From Desulfobacteraceae bacterium (lineage in GTDB: Bacteria; Desulfobacterota; DSM-4660; Desulfatiglandales; Desulfatiglandaceae): a DNA stretch of 5,005 nt. Positions 1 through 5,005 of the stretch are shown one piece after another. Under the pieces are notes generated by a model. That model saw only the letters and a list, made by a program, of their open reading frames with translations. It searched no databases and had not been told where the DNA came from. Positions within the stretch are counted from its first letter, which is position 1. Each line of letters begins with the position of its first letter. The stretch spans positions 1 through 5,005 of the forward strand of contig JABMQV010000199.1 of assembly GCA_013203065.1 (NCBI GenBank). The letters run 5' to 3'. The translations under genes and the position numbers were made by a program.

Positions 1-1
1 A

Positions 2-268
2 TCTGAACCCTATGAGGGAAGTATCCTGGATCAACAACTGGATGGAGCCGCACAAGCCTTTATTAATGATCCTCGGCGGAACCGCCTTGATGGGAAAACG
101 CTTTATGTGGGCAAGATATTCGACTGGTTCGAAGAAGATTTTAATGATGATGTCTTTGGCTTTTTCCTGAAATACGCCAGGGGAGATCTCAAGAAACAAC
201 TGGAGGCGAACAGGGCGAACATCACGATCAAATACCTAAACTATGATTGGTCTCTGAATGGGATGTGA
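2..268 (+). CDS. DUF547 domain protein, C-terminal part (5' end outside window)
   Basis: An open frame runs from the window edge to a TGA and encodes 88 residues; the start lies upstream. The visible part matches the C-terminal half of the DUF547 family: a DPRRNRLDGKTLYVGKIFDWF stretch is split here as DPRRNRLDGK (about residues 23-32 of the fragment) followed by TLYVGKIFDWFEEDF, and the end is IKYLNYDWSLNGM, where a (Y)LDYDWSLN-type ending is typical of the family. DUF547 has no established biochemical function. Members are often encoded near mercuric-reductase-like flavoproteins and TVP38/TMEM64 membrane proteins, which fits the next gene. No membrane segment appears in the fragment; whether the protein has a signal peptide cannot be judged because the N-terminus is missing. 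The 67-nt gap to the next gene allows co-transcription. Family assignment is fairly sure; function is unknown. Confidence 0.82.
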   Translation, partial: SEPYEGSILDQQLDGAAQAFINDPRRNRLDGKTLYVGKIFDWFEEDFNDDVFGFFLKYARGDLKKQLEANRANITIKYLNYDWSLNGM

Positions 269-293
269 GCAGGGCCGAAGCACAAAGGCCTGC
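269..293 (+). other. Small hairpin just after the DUF547 stop codon
   Basis: Directly after the TGA, 269-276 (GCAGGGCC) can pair with 287-293 (GGCCTGC): seven base pairs with one bulged G and a 10-nt loop. No T-run follows (GGGTGGTT comes next), so it does not look like an intrinsic terminator. It could be an RNA stability or processing element, or chance. Similar words recur in the gap before the AhpD-like gene at 4393-4410. Confidence 0.3.
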
Positions 294-335
294 GGGTGGT
301 TCTGACTGAGATTTGAAAAACGGAGAAGGGGTATC

Positions 336-1784
336 ATGCCGGGCTATGATTTTGATATAGGTATTATAGGCGGGGGGGCTGCCGGCCTGACTGTTACGGC
401 CGGGGCGGCCCAACTGGGTGCCAAGACACTTCTTTTGGAAAAGGAGCAGGAGCTTGGGGGCGACTGTCTCCATTTTGGATGTGTGCCGAGCAAGACGCTC
501 ATCAAGACCGCCCATGTGTATCACCAGATGAAAAACGCTGAGAAGTTCGGTCTTCCAAGGGTGGAAGTCTCGGAGGTGAATTACAGGGATGTGGTAAAGA
601 GGATTCAATCCGTCATCGGGGTGATTCAAAAACACGACTCTGAAGAGAGGTTTTGCAGGCTTGGTGCCAAAGTGGAATTTGGGAGCCCCGTTTTTGTTGA
701 CGAGCACACGATCCGGTTGAAGGGGAAGACGGTTTCTGCAAAGAACTGGGTTATAGCCACGGGTTCGTCCCCATCCCTTCCCCCCATAGAGGGTCTGAAC
801 AAAACCCCCTATATTACCAACAAAGAGATCTTCTCCCTTGACCATCTTCCCCGTTCCATGATCATTCTGGGGGCCGGTCCCATCGCCACAGAGATGGCCC
901 AGGCATTCTGCAGACTCGGCACAAAGGTCTTTGTGGTCCAGCGGAGCGGCCAGATTTTGAGCAGAGAGGACAAGGATCTTGCCGACAAGGTTCTGAAGGT
1001 TTTGAACGATGAAGGAATGACTTTTCATTTGAACAGCTCGGTGGTCCGAACCCATGACAGGGGGACTGAAAAAGAAGTCGTTATCAAGAGCGCCGATGGC
1101 AAGGAAACCACGCTGAAGGCGGAGACCATCCTGGTTGCCATGGGAAGACAGCCCAATCTGGATGGGCTGGGGTTAGAGGAAATCGGGGTTGAATCGGATA
1201 AGAAAGGCATCAAGGTGGATAACAGGCTGAGGACAAGTCAAAAGCACATCTATGCGGCCGGTGATGTCACGGGGGCATACCAATTTACCCATGCGGCCGG
1301 GTATGAGGGAGGTATCGTCATCAGCAATGCGATCTTTCATCTGCCTCGCAAGGTTGATTATACCTTTTTGCCCTGGTGTACCTATACCGACCCGGAACTG
1401 GCCAGCATCGGGATGAATGAGAAAGTGGCCAAAGATAGAGGGATCAACTACCAGGTGTGGACCGAGGCCTTTCGTGATAATGACCGGAGCCTGGCCGAGG
1501 GCGAGCAGGTTGGAAAGATCAAGATGATACTGGACGAAAACGAGAAGCCGCTGGGGGTTCAGATCCTGGGACCCCGGGCAGGCGAATTGTTGAGCGAGTG
1601 GGTGGCGATCCTTAATGGAAAGGTGAAGCTCTCGACCCTGGCCTCCGCCGTGCATCCCTACCCCACGCTGGGCGAAATAAATAAACGTGTGGCCGGAGCC
1701 TATTTTTCACCGAAAATTTTCTCTGACAAGGTCAAGAAGGGCTTGAAGTTCTTTTTTCATCTGAAGGGCAGGGCTTGCGGATAA
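336..1784 (+). CDS. Mercuric-reductase-like FAD/NAD(P)-dependent disulfide oxidoreductase
   Basis: Complete 482-residue cytoplasmic flavoprotein of the glutathione reductase/dihydrolipoamide dehydrogenase/MerA superfamily. Visible in order: FAD-binding GGGAAG at 12-17 with acidic E35 closing the second strand; redox pair C44-x4-C49 in GGDCLHFGCVPSK; ATGSSPSLP at 141-149; NAD(P)-binding GAGPIATE at 179-186; second FAD motif AAGD at 307-310; FTHAAGYEG around 317-325; and a dimerisation domain ending in HPYPTLGE, which supplies the catalytic His440/Glu447 pair. R203 and R210 after the second Rossmann strand resemble MerA and favour NADPH (inference). It lacks the N-terminal heavy-metal-binding domain and the C-terminal vicinal cysteine pair of true MerA; only one Cys (C481) sits at the tail, so Hg(II) reduction should not be assumed. 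The real substrate is unknown. The start has GGAG/AAGGGG upstream at 322-331. The stop codon overlaps the ribosome binding site of the next gene. Confidence 0.88.
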   Translation: MPGYDFDIGIIGGGAAGLTVTAGAAQLGAKTLLLEKEQELGGDCLHFGCVPSKTLIKTAHVYHQMKNAEKFGLPRVEVSEVNYRDVVKRIQSVIGVIQKHDSEERFCRLGAKVEFGSPVFVDEHTIRLKGKTVSAKNWVIATGSSPSLPPIEGLNKTPYITNKEIFSLDHLPRSMIILGAGPIATEMAQAFCRLGTKVFVVQRSGQILSREDKDLADKVLKVLNDEGMTFHLNSSVVRTHDRGTEKEVVIKSADGKETTLKAETILVAMGRQPNLDGLGLEEIGVESDKKGIKVDNRLRTSQKHIYAAGDVTGAYQFTHAAGYEGGIVISNAIFHLPRKVDYTFLPWCTYTDPELASIGMNEKVAKDRGINYQVWTEAFRDNDRSLAEGEQVGKIKMILDENEKPLGVQILGPRAGELLSEWVAILNGKVKLSTLASAVHPYPTLGEINKRVAGAYFSPKIFSDKVKKGLKFFFHLKGRACG

Positions 1785-1789
1785 GGAGG
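1783..1789 (+). promoter_or_regulatory. Ribosome binding site that decides the 6PGDH start
   Basis: AAGGAGG, a near-perfect Shine-Dalgarno, overlaps the TAA stop of the flavoprotein gene (1782-1784). The ATG at 1791 is only one base away, too close to be used. The ATG at 1797 has a 7-nt spacer and gives the normal family N-terminus MQIGMVGLGRMG. The overlap suggests translational coupling of the two genes. Confidence 0.8.
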
Positions 1790-1796
1790 AATGAAT

Positions 1797-2726
1797 ATGC
1801 AGATAGGGATGGTTGGCTTGGGGCGGATGGGCATGAATATGACAAAACGGCTCTTGAGAGGTAAGCAGGGGATTGTCGCTTATAACCGAACACCACAAAA
1901 GACGGACCAGGTGGTTAAAGAAGGGGCCATGGGGGCTTACTCCCTTCATGAGTTAGTTGAAAAACTTTCAATCCCCCGAACCGTTTGGGTGATGTTGCCG
2001 GCTGGTGCGGCAGTGGAAGATCATATAAATCAGCTGAAGGAAATCCTGGAACCGGGTGACATCGTTATTGACGGAGGTAATACGTATTATAAAGATGATA
2101 TTCGCCGTGCGGACCTGCTTGCTGAAAAAGGAATCCGGTTTATGGATGTGGGGGTCAGCGGCGGCATCTGGGGCCTTGAGATAGGGTACTGCCTTATGGC
2201 AGGGGGGAAAAAGGAGACCTTTGAATATCTTGAACCCATATTCAAGACCCTGGCCCCGGAGGAAGGCTATCTATTCTGCGGGGCCGCTGGGGCAGGGCAC
2301 TTTGTCAAGATGGTCCATAATGGTATAGAATATGGCATGATGCAGGCATACGGCGAGGGATTTGGCATCCTGGAGGCCTCTCCTTACGCTGAAGCACTCA
2401 ATTATGCTCAGGTCGCCCACCTCTGGAACCAAGGGAGCGTGGTGCGTTCGTGGCTCTTGGAATTGGCGGAAGATGCCTTTAAAAAGGATGAGAGGCTCTC
2501 AGGGGTTCGTGGTTATGTCGAAGATTCCGGGGAAGGCAGATGGACGGTCCAGCAGGCTATTGAGACGGGTGTATCGGCACCCGTAATCGCCCTCTCCCTG
2601 TTAAGAAGATTTCGGTCCCGTGAAAAGGATTCCTTTTCAGATAAGGTCCTCGCGGCTCTCCGCAAGGAGTTTGGCGGCCATGCCGTCATGGCTGCCAATG
2701 ATGGGAAAGAGGAAGAACAATCTTAG
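1797..2726 (+). CDS. gnd: 6-phosphogluconate dehydrogenase, decarboxylating, short type
   Basis: Complete 309-residue cytosolic enzyme that oxidises and decarboxylates 6-phosphogluconate to ribulose 5-phosphate plus CO2, the last oxidative step of the pentose phosphate pathway. An N-terminal Rossmann motif GLGRMG lies at 7-12. NRT at 30-32 after the second strand resembles NADP-specific 6PGDHs, although many short-type enzymes use NAD, so the cofactor is uncertain. Other marks are IDGGN at 91-95, the substrate-loop GVSGG at 119-123 and the catalytic block HFVKMVHNGIEYG, with K171, H174, N175 and E178; the seven-residue spacing from K to E matches the E. coli pair K183/E190. GYVEDSGEGRWTV near 239-251 is typical of the short class. 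At about 300 residues against about 470 for E. coli Gnd, this is the short family, not a truncation. Start 1797 was chosen over 1791 from ribosome binding site spacing. It lies 12 nt after the flavoprotein gene and 19 nt before zwf. Confidence 0.93.
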   Translation: MQIGMVGLGRMGMNMTKRLLRGKQGIVAYNRTPQKTDQVVKEGAMGAYSLHELVEKLSIPRTVWVMLPAGAAVEDHINQLKEILEPGDIVIDGGNTYYKDDIRRADLLAEKGIRFMDVGVSGGIWGLEIGYCLMAGGKKETFEYLEPIFKTLAPEEGYLFCGAAGAGHFVKMVHNGIEYGMMQAYGEGFGILEASPYAEALNYAQVAHLWNQGSVVRSWLLELAEDAFKKDERLSGVRGYVEDSGEGRWTVQQAIETGVSAPVIALSLLRRFRSREKDSFSDKVLAALRKEFGGHAVMAANDGKEEEQS

Positions 2727-2745
2727 AATAAGAGAAGGTTGCGCC

Positions 2746-4344
2746 ATGGATGTTGGTGACAAGGATCTGATGAGAGAAGTCCAGCCGGCAGTGGTCAAGA
2801 GCGAGGCCCCAGACCTGGGGATCCCTCCTGAGGCGTGCCTGATAGAAGGTCATGCAGAGCCGTGCACGATCGTCATCGTGGGGGCGTCGGGTGATTTGAC
2901 CCAGAGAAAACTAGTTCCTGCCCTTTTTAATCTGTACCTTAATGCGGGGCTGCCCCAGCCATTTCTCATTGTGGGTTGCGGTCGTACGGAACTTGGCGAC
3001 AGGGGGTTTAGGGAGAAAATGAAAAAGGGCGTTTCTGCTGCCCCACAACGCCTAGATTCAAAATGGGGGGAGTTTGCCAAGTCTCTTTTCTATCGGTCCA
3101 TCGACTACGGAGATCTCCCCTCTTTTTCAGCCCTTGCCGGATATCTCAAGGAAAAGGACGAAAAATATGGAACCGGTGGAAACCGGATTTTTTATCTTGC
3201 TGTGCCGCCTTCCCTTTACAAGGATGTCGCTCACGTGATTGGCCGGTCCGGTCTTGCCGTCGAGAATGAAAATGGCAATGGCTGGTCGCGGATCGTTGTG
3301 GAGAAGCCCTTTGGCAGAGACCTTGGGACAGCCATTGACTTGGACCGTTCGCTTCATGATCATTTTGAGGAACACCAGATATTCAGAATGGATCATTATC
3401 TGGCCAAAGAGACCGTTCAGAATATCCTCATGTTCCGCTTTGCCAACGCCATATTTGAACCCATATGGAACAGGAGATACATTGATCATGTATCCATAAC
3501 AGCGGCTGAGACCCTGGGCGTGGGACATCGTGCGGGGTATTATGAACAGGCAGGGGTCCTGCGGGACATGTTTCAAAACCATATGATGCAGCTCCTGGCA
3601 CTGACCGCAATGGAGCCACCATCCCTCTTCGAGGCAGATCGGGTTCGTGATGAAAAGGTCAAGGTATACAGGTCGCTAAGGCCTTTTCCGGTCGAAGAGC
3701 TTCAAGAATACCTGGCGGTCGGCCAATATGGCCCCGGGACCATCAATGGGAAGGCGGTTGAGGGCTACCGGGATGAACCGGGTGTAAATGGAGACTCTCT
3801 CGTCCCTACCTTCGCGATGATGAAGGTTTTTTTGGACAACTGGCGGTGGCAGGGTGTCCCTTTTTACCTCTGCTCAGGAAAAAAGCTGGCCAGGAAAGTG
3901 ACCGAAATCGCTATCCAGTTCAAGCAGGTCCCCCACTCAATGTTCAGGCAAACACTGGGTGAACACATCACCGCCAATCGTTTGAGCATCGGGATCTACC
4001 CGGACGAAAAAATAATCTTGACCTTTCAGACAAAGAATCCGGGTGCCCGGCTCTGCCTTCGTTCGGTGACAATGGATTTTGAATATAATCAAAACTATAA
4101 GGGGCCGATCCTTGATTCCTATGAAAAGGCCCTGATAGATTGTATGCTGGGTGATCAAATGCTCTTTTGGAGGCAGGACGGTGTCGAGCTCTGCTGGGCG
4201 TTTTTGACACCAATCCTGGAGGAATGCGAGACCTGCGGAGAGCGTCAGGCAATGCTCCTTCCCTATGCGGCAGGAAGTCGCGGCCCCGGGCTTCCTGGAA
4301 AATGGGAAGGGTTTGGTAACCTTGTGGAGTCGATGACCAGTTAG
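2746..4344 (+). CDS. zwf: Glucose-6-phosphate 1-dehydrogenase
   Basis: Complete 532-residue cytosolic enzyme oxidising glucose 6-phosphate to 6-phosphogluconolactone with reduction of NAD(P), the entry step of the oxidative pentose phosphate pathway. Motifs: coenzyme-binding GASGDLTQRK at 46-55; EKPFG at 186-190; active-site RMDHYLAKE at 214-222, where D216, H217 and K221 are kept but the usual Gly before Lys is Ala; RDMFQNHMMQ with probable catalytic H279; and GVPFYLCSGKK at 370-380, where the usual Arg before the (T/S)GK is Cys376. The C-terminal LIDCMLGDQMLFWRQDGVE block is normal. Start: the frame stays open upstream to 2620, inside gnd, but ATG 2746 has AGAAGG at 2733-2738 with a 7-nt spacer and does not overlap gnd. 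Even so the protein carries about 30 extra residues before the Rossmann motif compared with E. coli Zwf. A start at ATG 2770 is possible but less well placed. No lactonase (pgl) gene follows. Confidence 0.95.
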   Translation: MDVGDKDLMREVQPAVVKSEAPDLGIPPEACLIEGHAEPCTIVIVGASGDLTQRKLVPALFNLYLNAGLPQPFLIVGCGRTELGDRGFREKMKKGVSAAPQRLDSKWGEFAKSLFYRSIDYGDLPSFSALAGYLKEKDEKYGTGGNRIFYLAVPPSLYKDVAHVIGRSGLAVENENGNGWSRIVVEKPFGRDLGTAIDLDRSLHDHFEEHQIFRMDHYLAKETVQNILMFRFANAIFEPIWNRRYIDHVSITAAETLGVGHRAGYYEQAGVLRDMFQNHMMQLLALTAMEPPSLFEADRVRDEKVKVYRSLRPFPVEELQEYLAVGQYGPGTINGKAVEGYRDEPGVNGDSLVPTFAMMKVFLDNWRWQGVPFYLCSGKKLARKVTEIAIQFKQVPHSMFRQTLGEHITANRLSIGIYPDEKIILTFQTKNPGARLCLRSVTMDFEYNQNYKGPILDSYEKALIDCMLGDQMLFWRQDGVELCWAFLTPILEECETCGERQAMLLPYAAGSRGPGLPGKWEGFGNLVESMTS

Positions 4345-4392
4345 GATGACAACAGTGACACCCGACACCTGAAACGCGAATACAGTTTTGGT

Positions 4393-4410
4393 TGCGGCCG
4401 AAGGCCTGCA
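4393..4410 (+). other. Short hairpin in the 125-nt gap between zwf and the AhpD-like gene
   Basis: TGCGGCC (4393-4399), GAA loop, then GGCCTGCA (4403-4410) can form a stem of seven pairs with one bulged T. There is no T-run after it (TTGGGAAG), so it is a poor terminator candidate; transcription may read through to arsS. The rest of the 4345-4469 gap shows no convincing -35/-10 pair. Words GGCCGAAG and AAGGCCTGC are shared with the hairpin at 269-293. Confidence 0.35.
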
Positions 4411-4469
4411 TTGGGAAGTGAGTCGTTGGACCTTTAAAGGGACATGTGTGAACGGAAGGAGATTGTTGA

Positions 4470-4805
4470 ATGGAAGCCTATTACAGACCGGAAGAGCTGC
4501 AAAAATTCGATGAAATCGGAAAAGAGGCACCGGAGCTGGCCAATAAATTTTTTGATTATTACAATGCCGTGTTTGAAGAAGGCGAACTCACAGAGAGGGA
4601 GAAAGCTCTGATAGCCCTGGCCGTGGCCCATACGGTTCAGTGCCCCTATTGCATCGATGCCTTTACTCAGGCCTGTCTGGAAAAAGGATCCAACCCGGCC
4701 GAGATGACAGAAGCGGTTCACGTGGCAACGGCCATACGAGGGGGGGCCTCTCTGGTCCACGGGATGCAGATGCGCACCGTGGCCGAGAAGTTGTCCATGC
4801 GATAG
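4470..4805 (+). CDS. AhpD/carboxymuconolactone-decarboxylase-like protein, arsenosugar-cluster peroxidase-like type
   Basis: Complete 111-residue, all-helical-looking cytosolic protein with no signal peptide. The core TEREKALIALAVAHTVQCPYC contains the AhpD/CMD pattern: E44, H54 and the redox pair C58-P-Y-C61, both encoded by TGC. AhpD proteins use such a pair for thiol-based peroxide or disulfide reduction. The His that lies four residues after the second Cys in mycobacterial AhpD is Phe65 here, so classic alkylhydroperoxidase activity is doubtful. Its size, the VQCPYCIDAF wording and its place directly before an ArsS-like gene match the peroxidase-like family (TIGR04169 as I recall it) associated with the arsenosugar/selenoSAM radical enzyme. 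It probably handles thiol or oxidant chemistry for that pathway (inference). The ribosome binding site GGAAGGAG (4454-4461) has an 8-nt spacer. The gap to arsS is 27 nt. Confidence 0.85.
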   Translation: MEAYYRPEELQKFDEIGKEAPELANKFFDYYNAVFEEGELTEREKALIALAVAHTVQCPYCIDAFTQACLEKGSNPAEMTEAVHVATAIRGGASLVHGMQMRTVAEKLSMR

Positions 4806-4832
4806 GAGCAAAGTGAGAAACGGAGAATAGAG

Positions 4833-5005
4833 ATGGATCAATTCTTATTGGAGAGGGCCGGGGAAGACTCGGGGCAAGGGATTATGGGCATAGATCCTTT
4901 TCATTTGACCCTCTCCAATCATGGGTTTGAGTTGAAGAGGGAAGTGGCACCCACACTTCAGATCAATGTCGGTATTCTTTGTAACCAGGCATGCCGGCAT
5001 TGTCA
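4833..5005 (+). CDS. arsS: Arsenosugar biosynthesis radical SAM/Cys-rich protein ArsS, N-terminal part (3' end outside window)
   Basis: ATG 4833 is preceded by GGAG (4822-4825) with a 7-nt spacer. The frame stays open to the window edge, giving 57 residues plus two bases. After a short leader with HLTLSNHG at 24-31 comes APTLQINVGILCNQACRHC (39-57), which holds the CxxxCxxC motif C50, C54, C57 that binds the [4Fe-4S] cluster of radical SAM enzymes. The phrase LQINVGxxCNxxCxHC is characteristic of the radical SAM/Cys-rich ArsS family. ArsS transfers the 5'-deoxyadenosyl group of S-adenosylmethionine to dimethylated arsenic, giving the arsenosugar skeleton, downstream of the methyltransferase ArsM. 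Neither the Cys-rich C-terminal domain nor arsM is in the window. Some family members are selenoproteins; that cannot be judged here. The radical SAM call is firm, and the ArsS call rests on this short stretch plus the neighbours. Confidence 0.8.
   Translation, partial: MDQFLLERAGEDSGQGIMGIDPFHLTLSNHGFELKREVAPTLQINVGILCNQACRHC
4847..4919 (+). repeat. Perfect 11-bp inverted repeat inside the start of arsS
   Basis: ATTGGAGAGGG (4847-4857) is exactly complementary to CCCTCTCCAAT (4909-4919), separated by 51 nt. In mRNA this could make a long-loop stem beginning 14 nt after the arsS start codon, within reach of an initiating ribosome. It falls wholly in coding sequence, so it may be chance. Confidence 0.45.

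Noticed and set aside
228..1055. Long minus-strand open frame (275 codons) opposite the flavoprotein gene
   Set aside because: It lies opposite a gene with full FAD/NAD(P) motifs, shows no recognisable domain and is best explained as a codon-bias shadow.
336..1784. Calling the flavoprotein merA
   Set aside because: The metal-binding N-terminal domain and C-terminal vicinal cysteines are missing, and no merR, merT or merP is nearby.
1791..1796. ATG at 1791 as the 6PGDH start
   Set aside because: It is only one base from the Shine-Dalgarno; ATG 1797 has proper spacing and gives the family N-terminus.
2620..2745. Upstream extension of the zwf frame into gnd
   Set aside because: It would overlap gnd by over 100 bases. 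The translated extension is basic and low in family likeness, and a better placed start exists at 2746.
4393..4410. Intrinsic terminator after zwf
   Set aside because: The stem is short with a bulge and no T-run follows.
4426..4455. Possible promoter (TTGGAC as a -35 box) before the AhpD-like gene
   Set aside because: No -10-like sequence lies at the right distance. A promoter in this gap is possible but not supported.
3937..4530. Minus-strand open frame (197 codons) covering the zwf end and the 125-nt gap
   Set aside because: It overlaps clear zwf coding sequence and the start of the AhpD-like gene, and its translation resembles no family I recognise.
4641..4652. Selenocysteine in the CPYC motif of the AhpD-like protein
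   Set aside because: Both positions are TGC cysteine codons, with no TGA.

Overview
The window reads as one closely packed, plus-strand gene cluster of six genes from a bacterium. The first and last genes are cut by the window edges. The likely source is an anaerobic, sulfate-reducer-like member of Desulfobacterota (old Deltaproteobacteria). That guess rests on overall protein flavour, including the short-type 6-phosphogluconate dehydrogenase and the wording of the G6PDH, and on balanced base composition. It is only a moderate-to-weak inference. No rRNA, tRNA, insertion sequence, CRISPR array or convincing terminator is visible.

Layout: (1) 2-268, C-terminal end of a DUF547 protein. (2) 336-1784, complete FAD/NAD(P) disulfide oxidoreductase of the mercuric-reductase-like type, without the MerA-specific metal-binding parts. 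(3) 1797-2726, complete short-type decarboxylating 6-phosphogluconate dehydrogenase. (4) 2746-4344, complete glucose-6-phosphate dehydrogenase. (5) 4470-4805, small AhpD/carboxymuconolactone-decarboxylase-like protein with a CPYC motif. (6) 4833-5005, first 57 residues of a radical SAM protein with a CxxxCxxC cluster motif, best read as ArsS (arsenosugar biosynthesis radical SAM/Cys-rich protein). Gaps are 67, 12, 19, 125 and 27 nt, so genes 2-4 and genes 5-6 look co-transcribed, and perhaps all six are.

Taken together, the window looks like an arsenosugar (arsenic-ribose) biosynthesis neighbourhood. An AhpD-like protein directly before ArsS, with a mercuric-reductase-like flavoprotein and a DUF547 protein nearby, is a recurring set around ArsS. 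The unusual element is the two oxidative pentose-phosphate dehydrogenases between the flavoprotein and the AhpD-like gene. They yield NADPH and ribulose-5-phosphate. The NADPH could feed the flavoprotein and thiol chemistry, and the pentose could replenish the ribose that ArsS takes from S-adenosylmethionine. That functional link is inference from gene order, not something the sequence proves.
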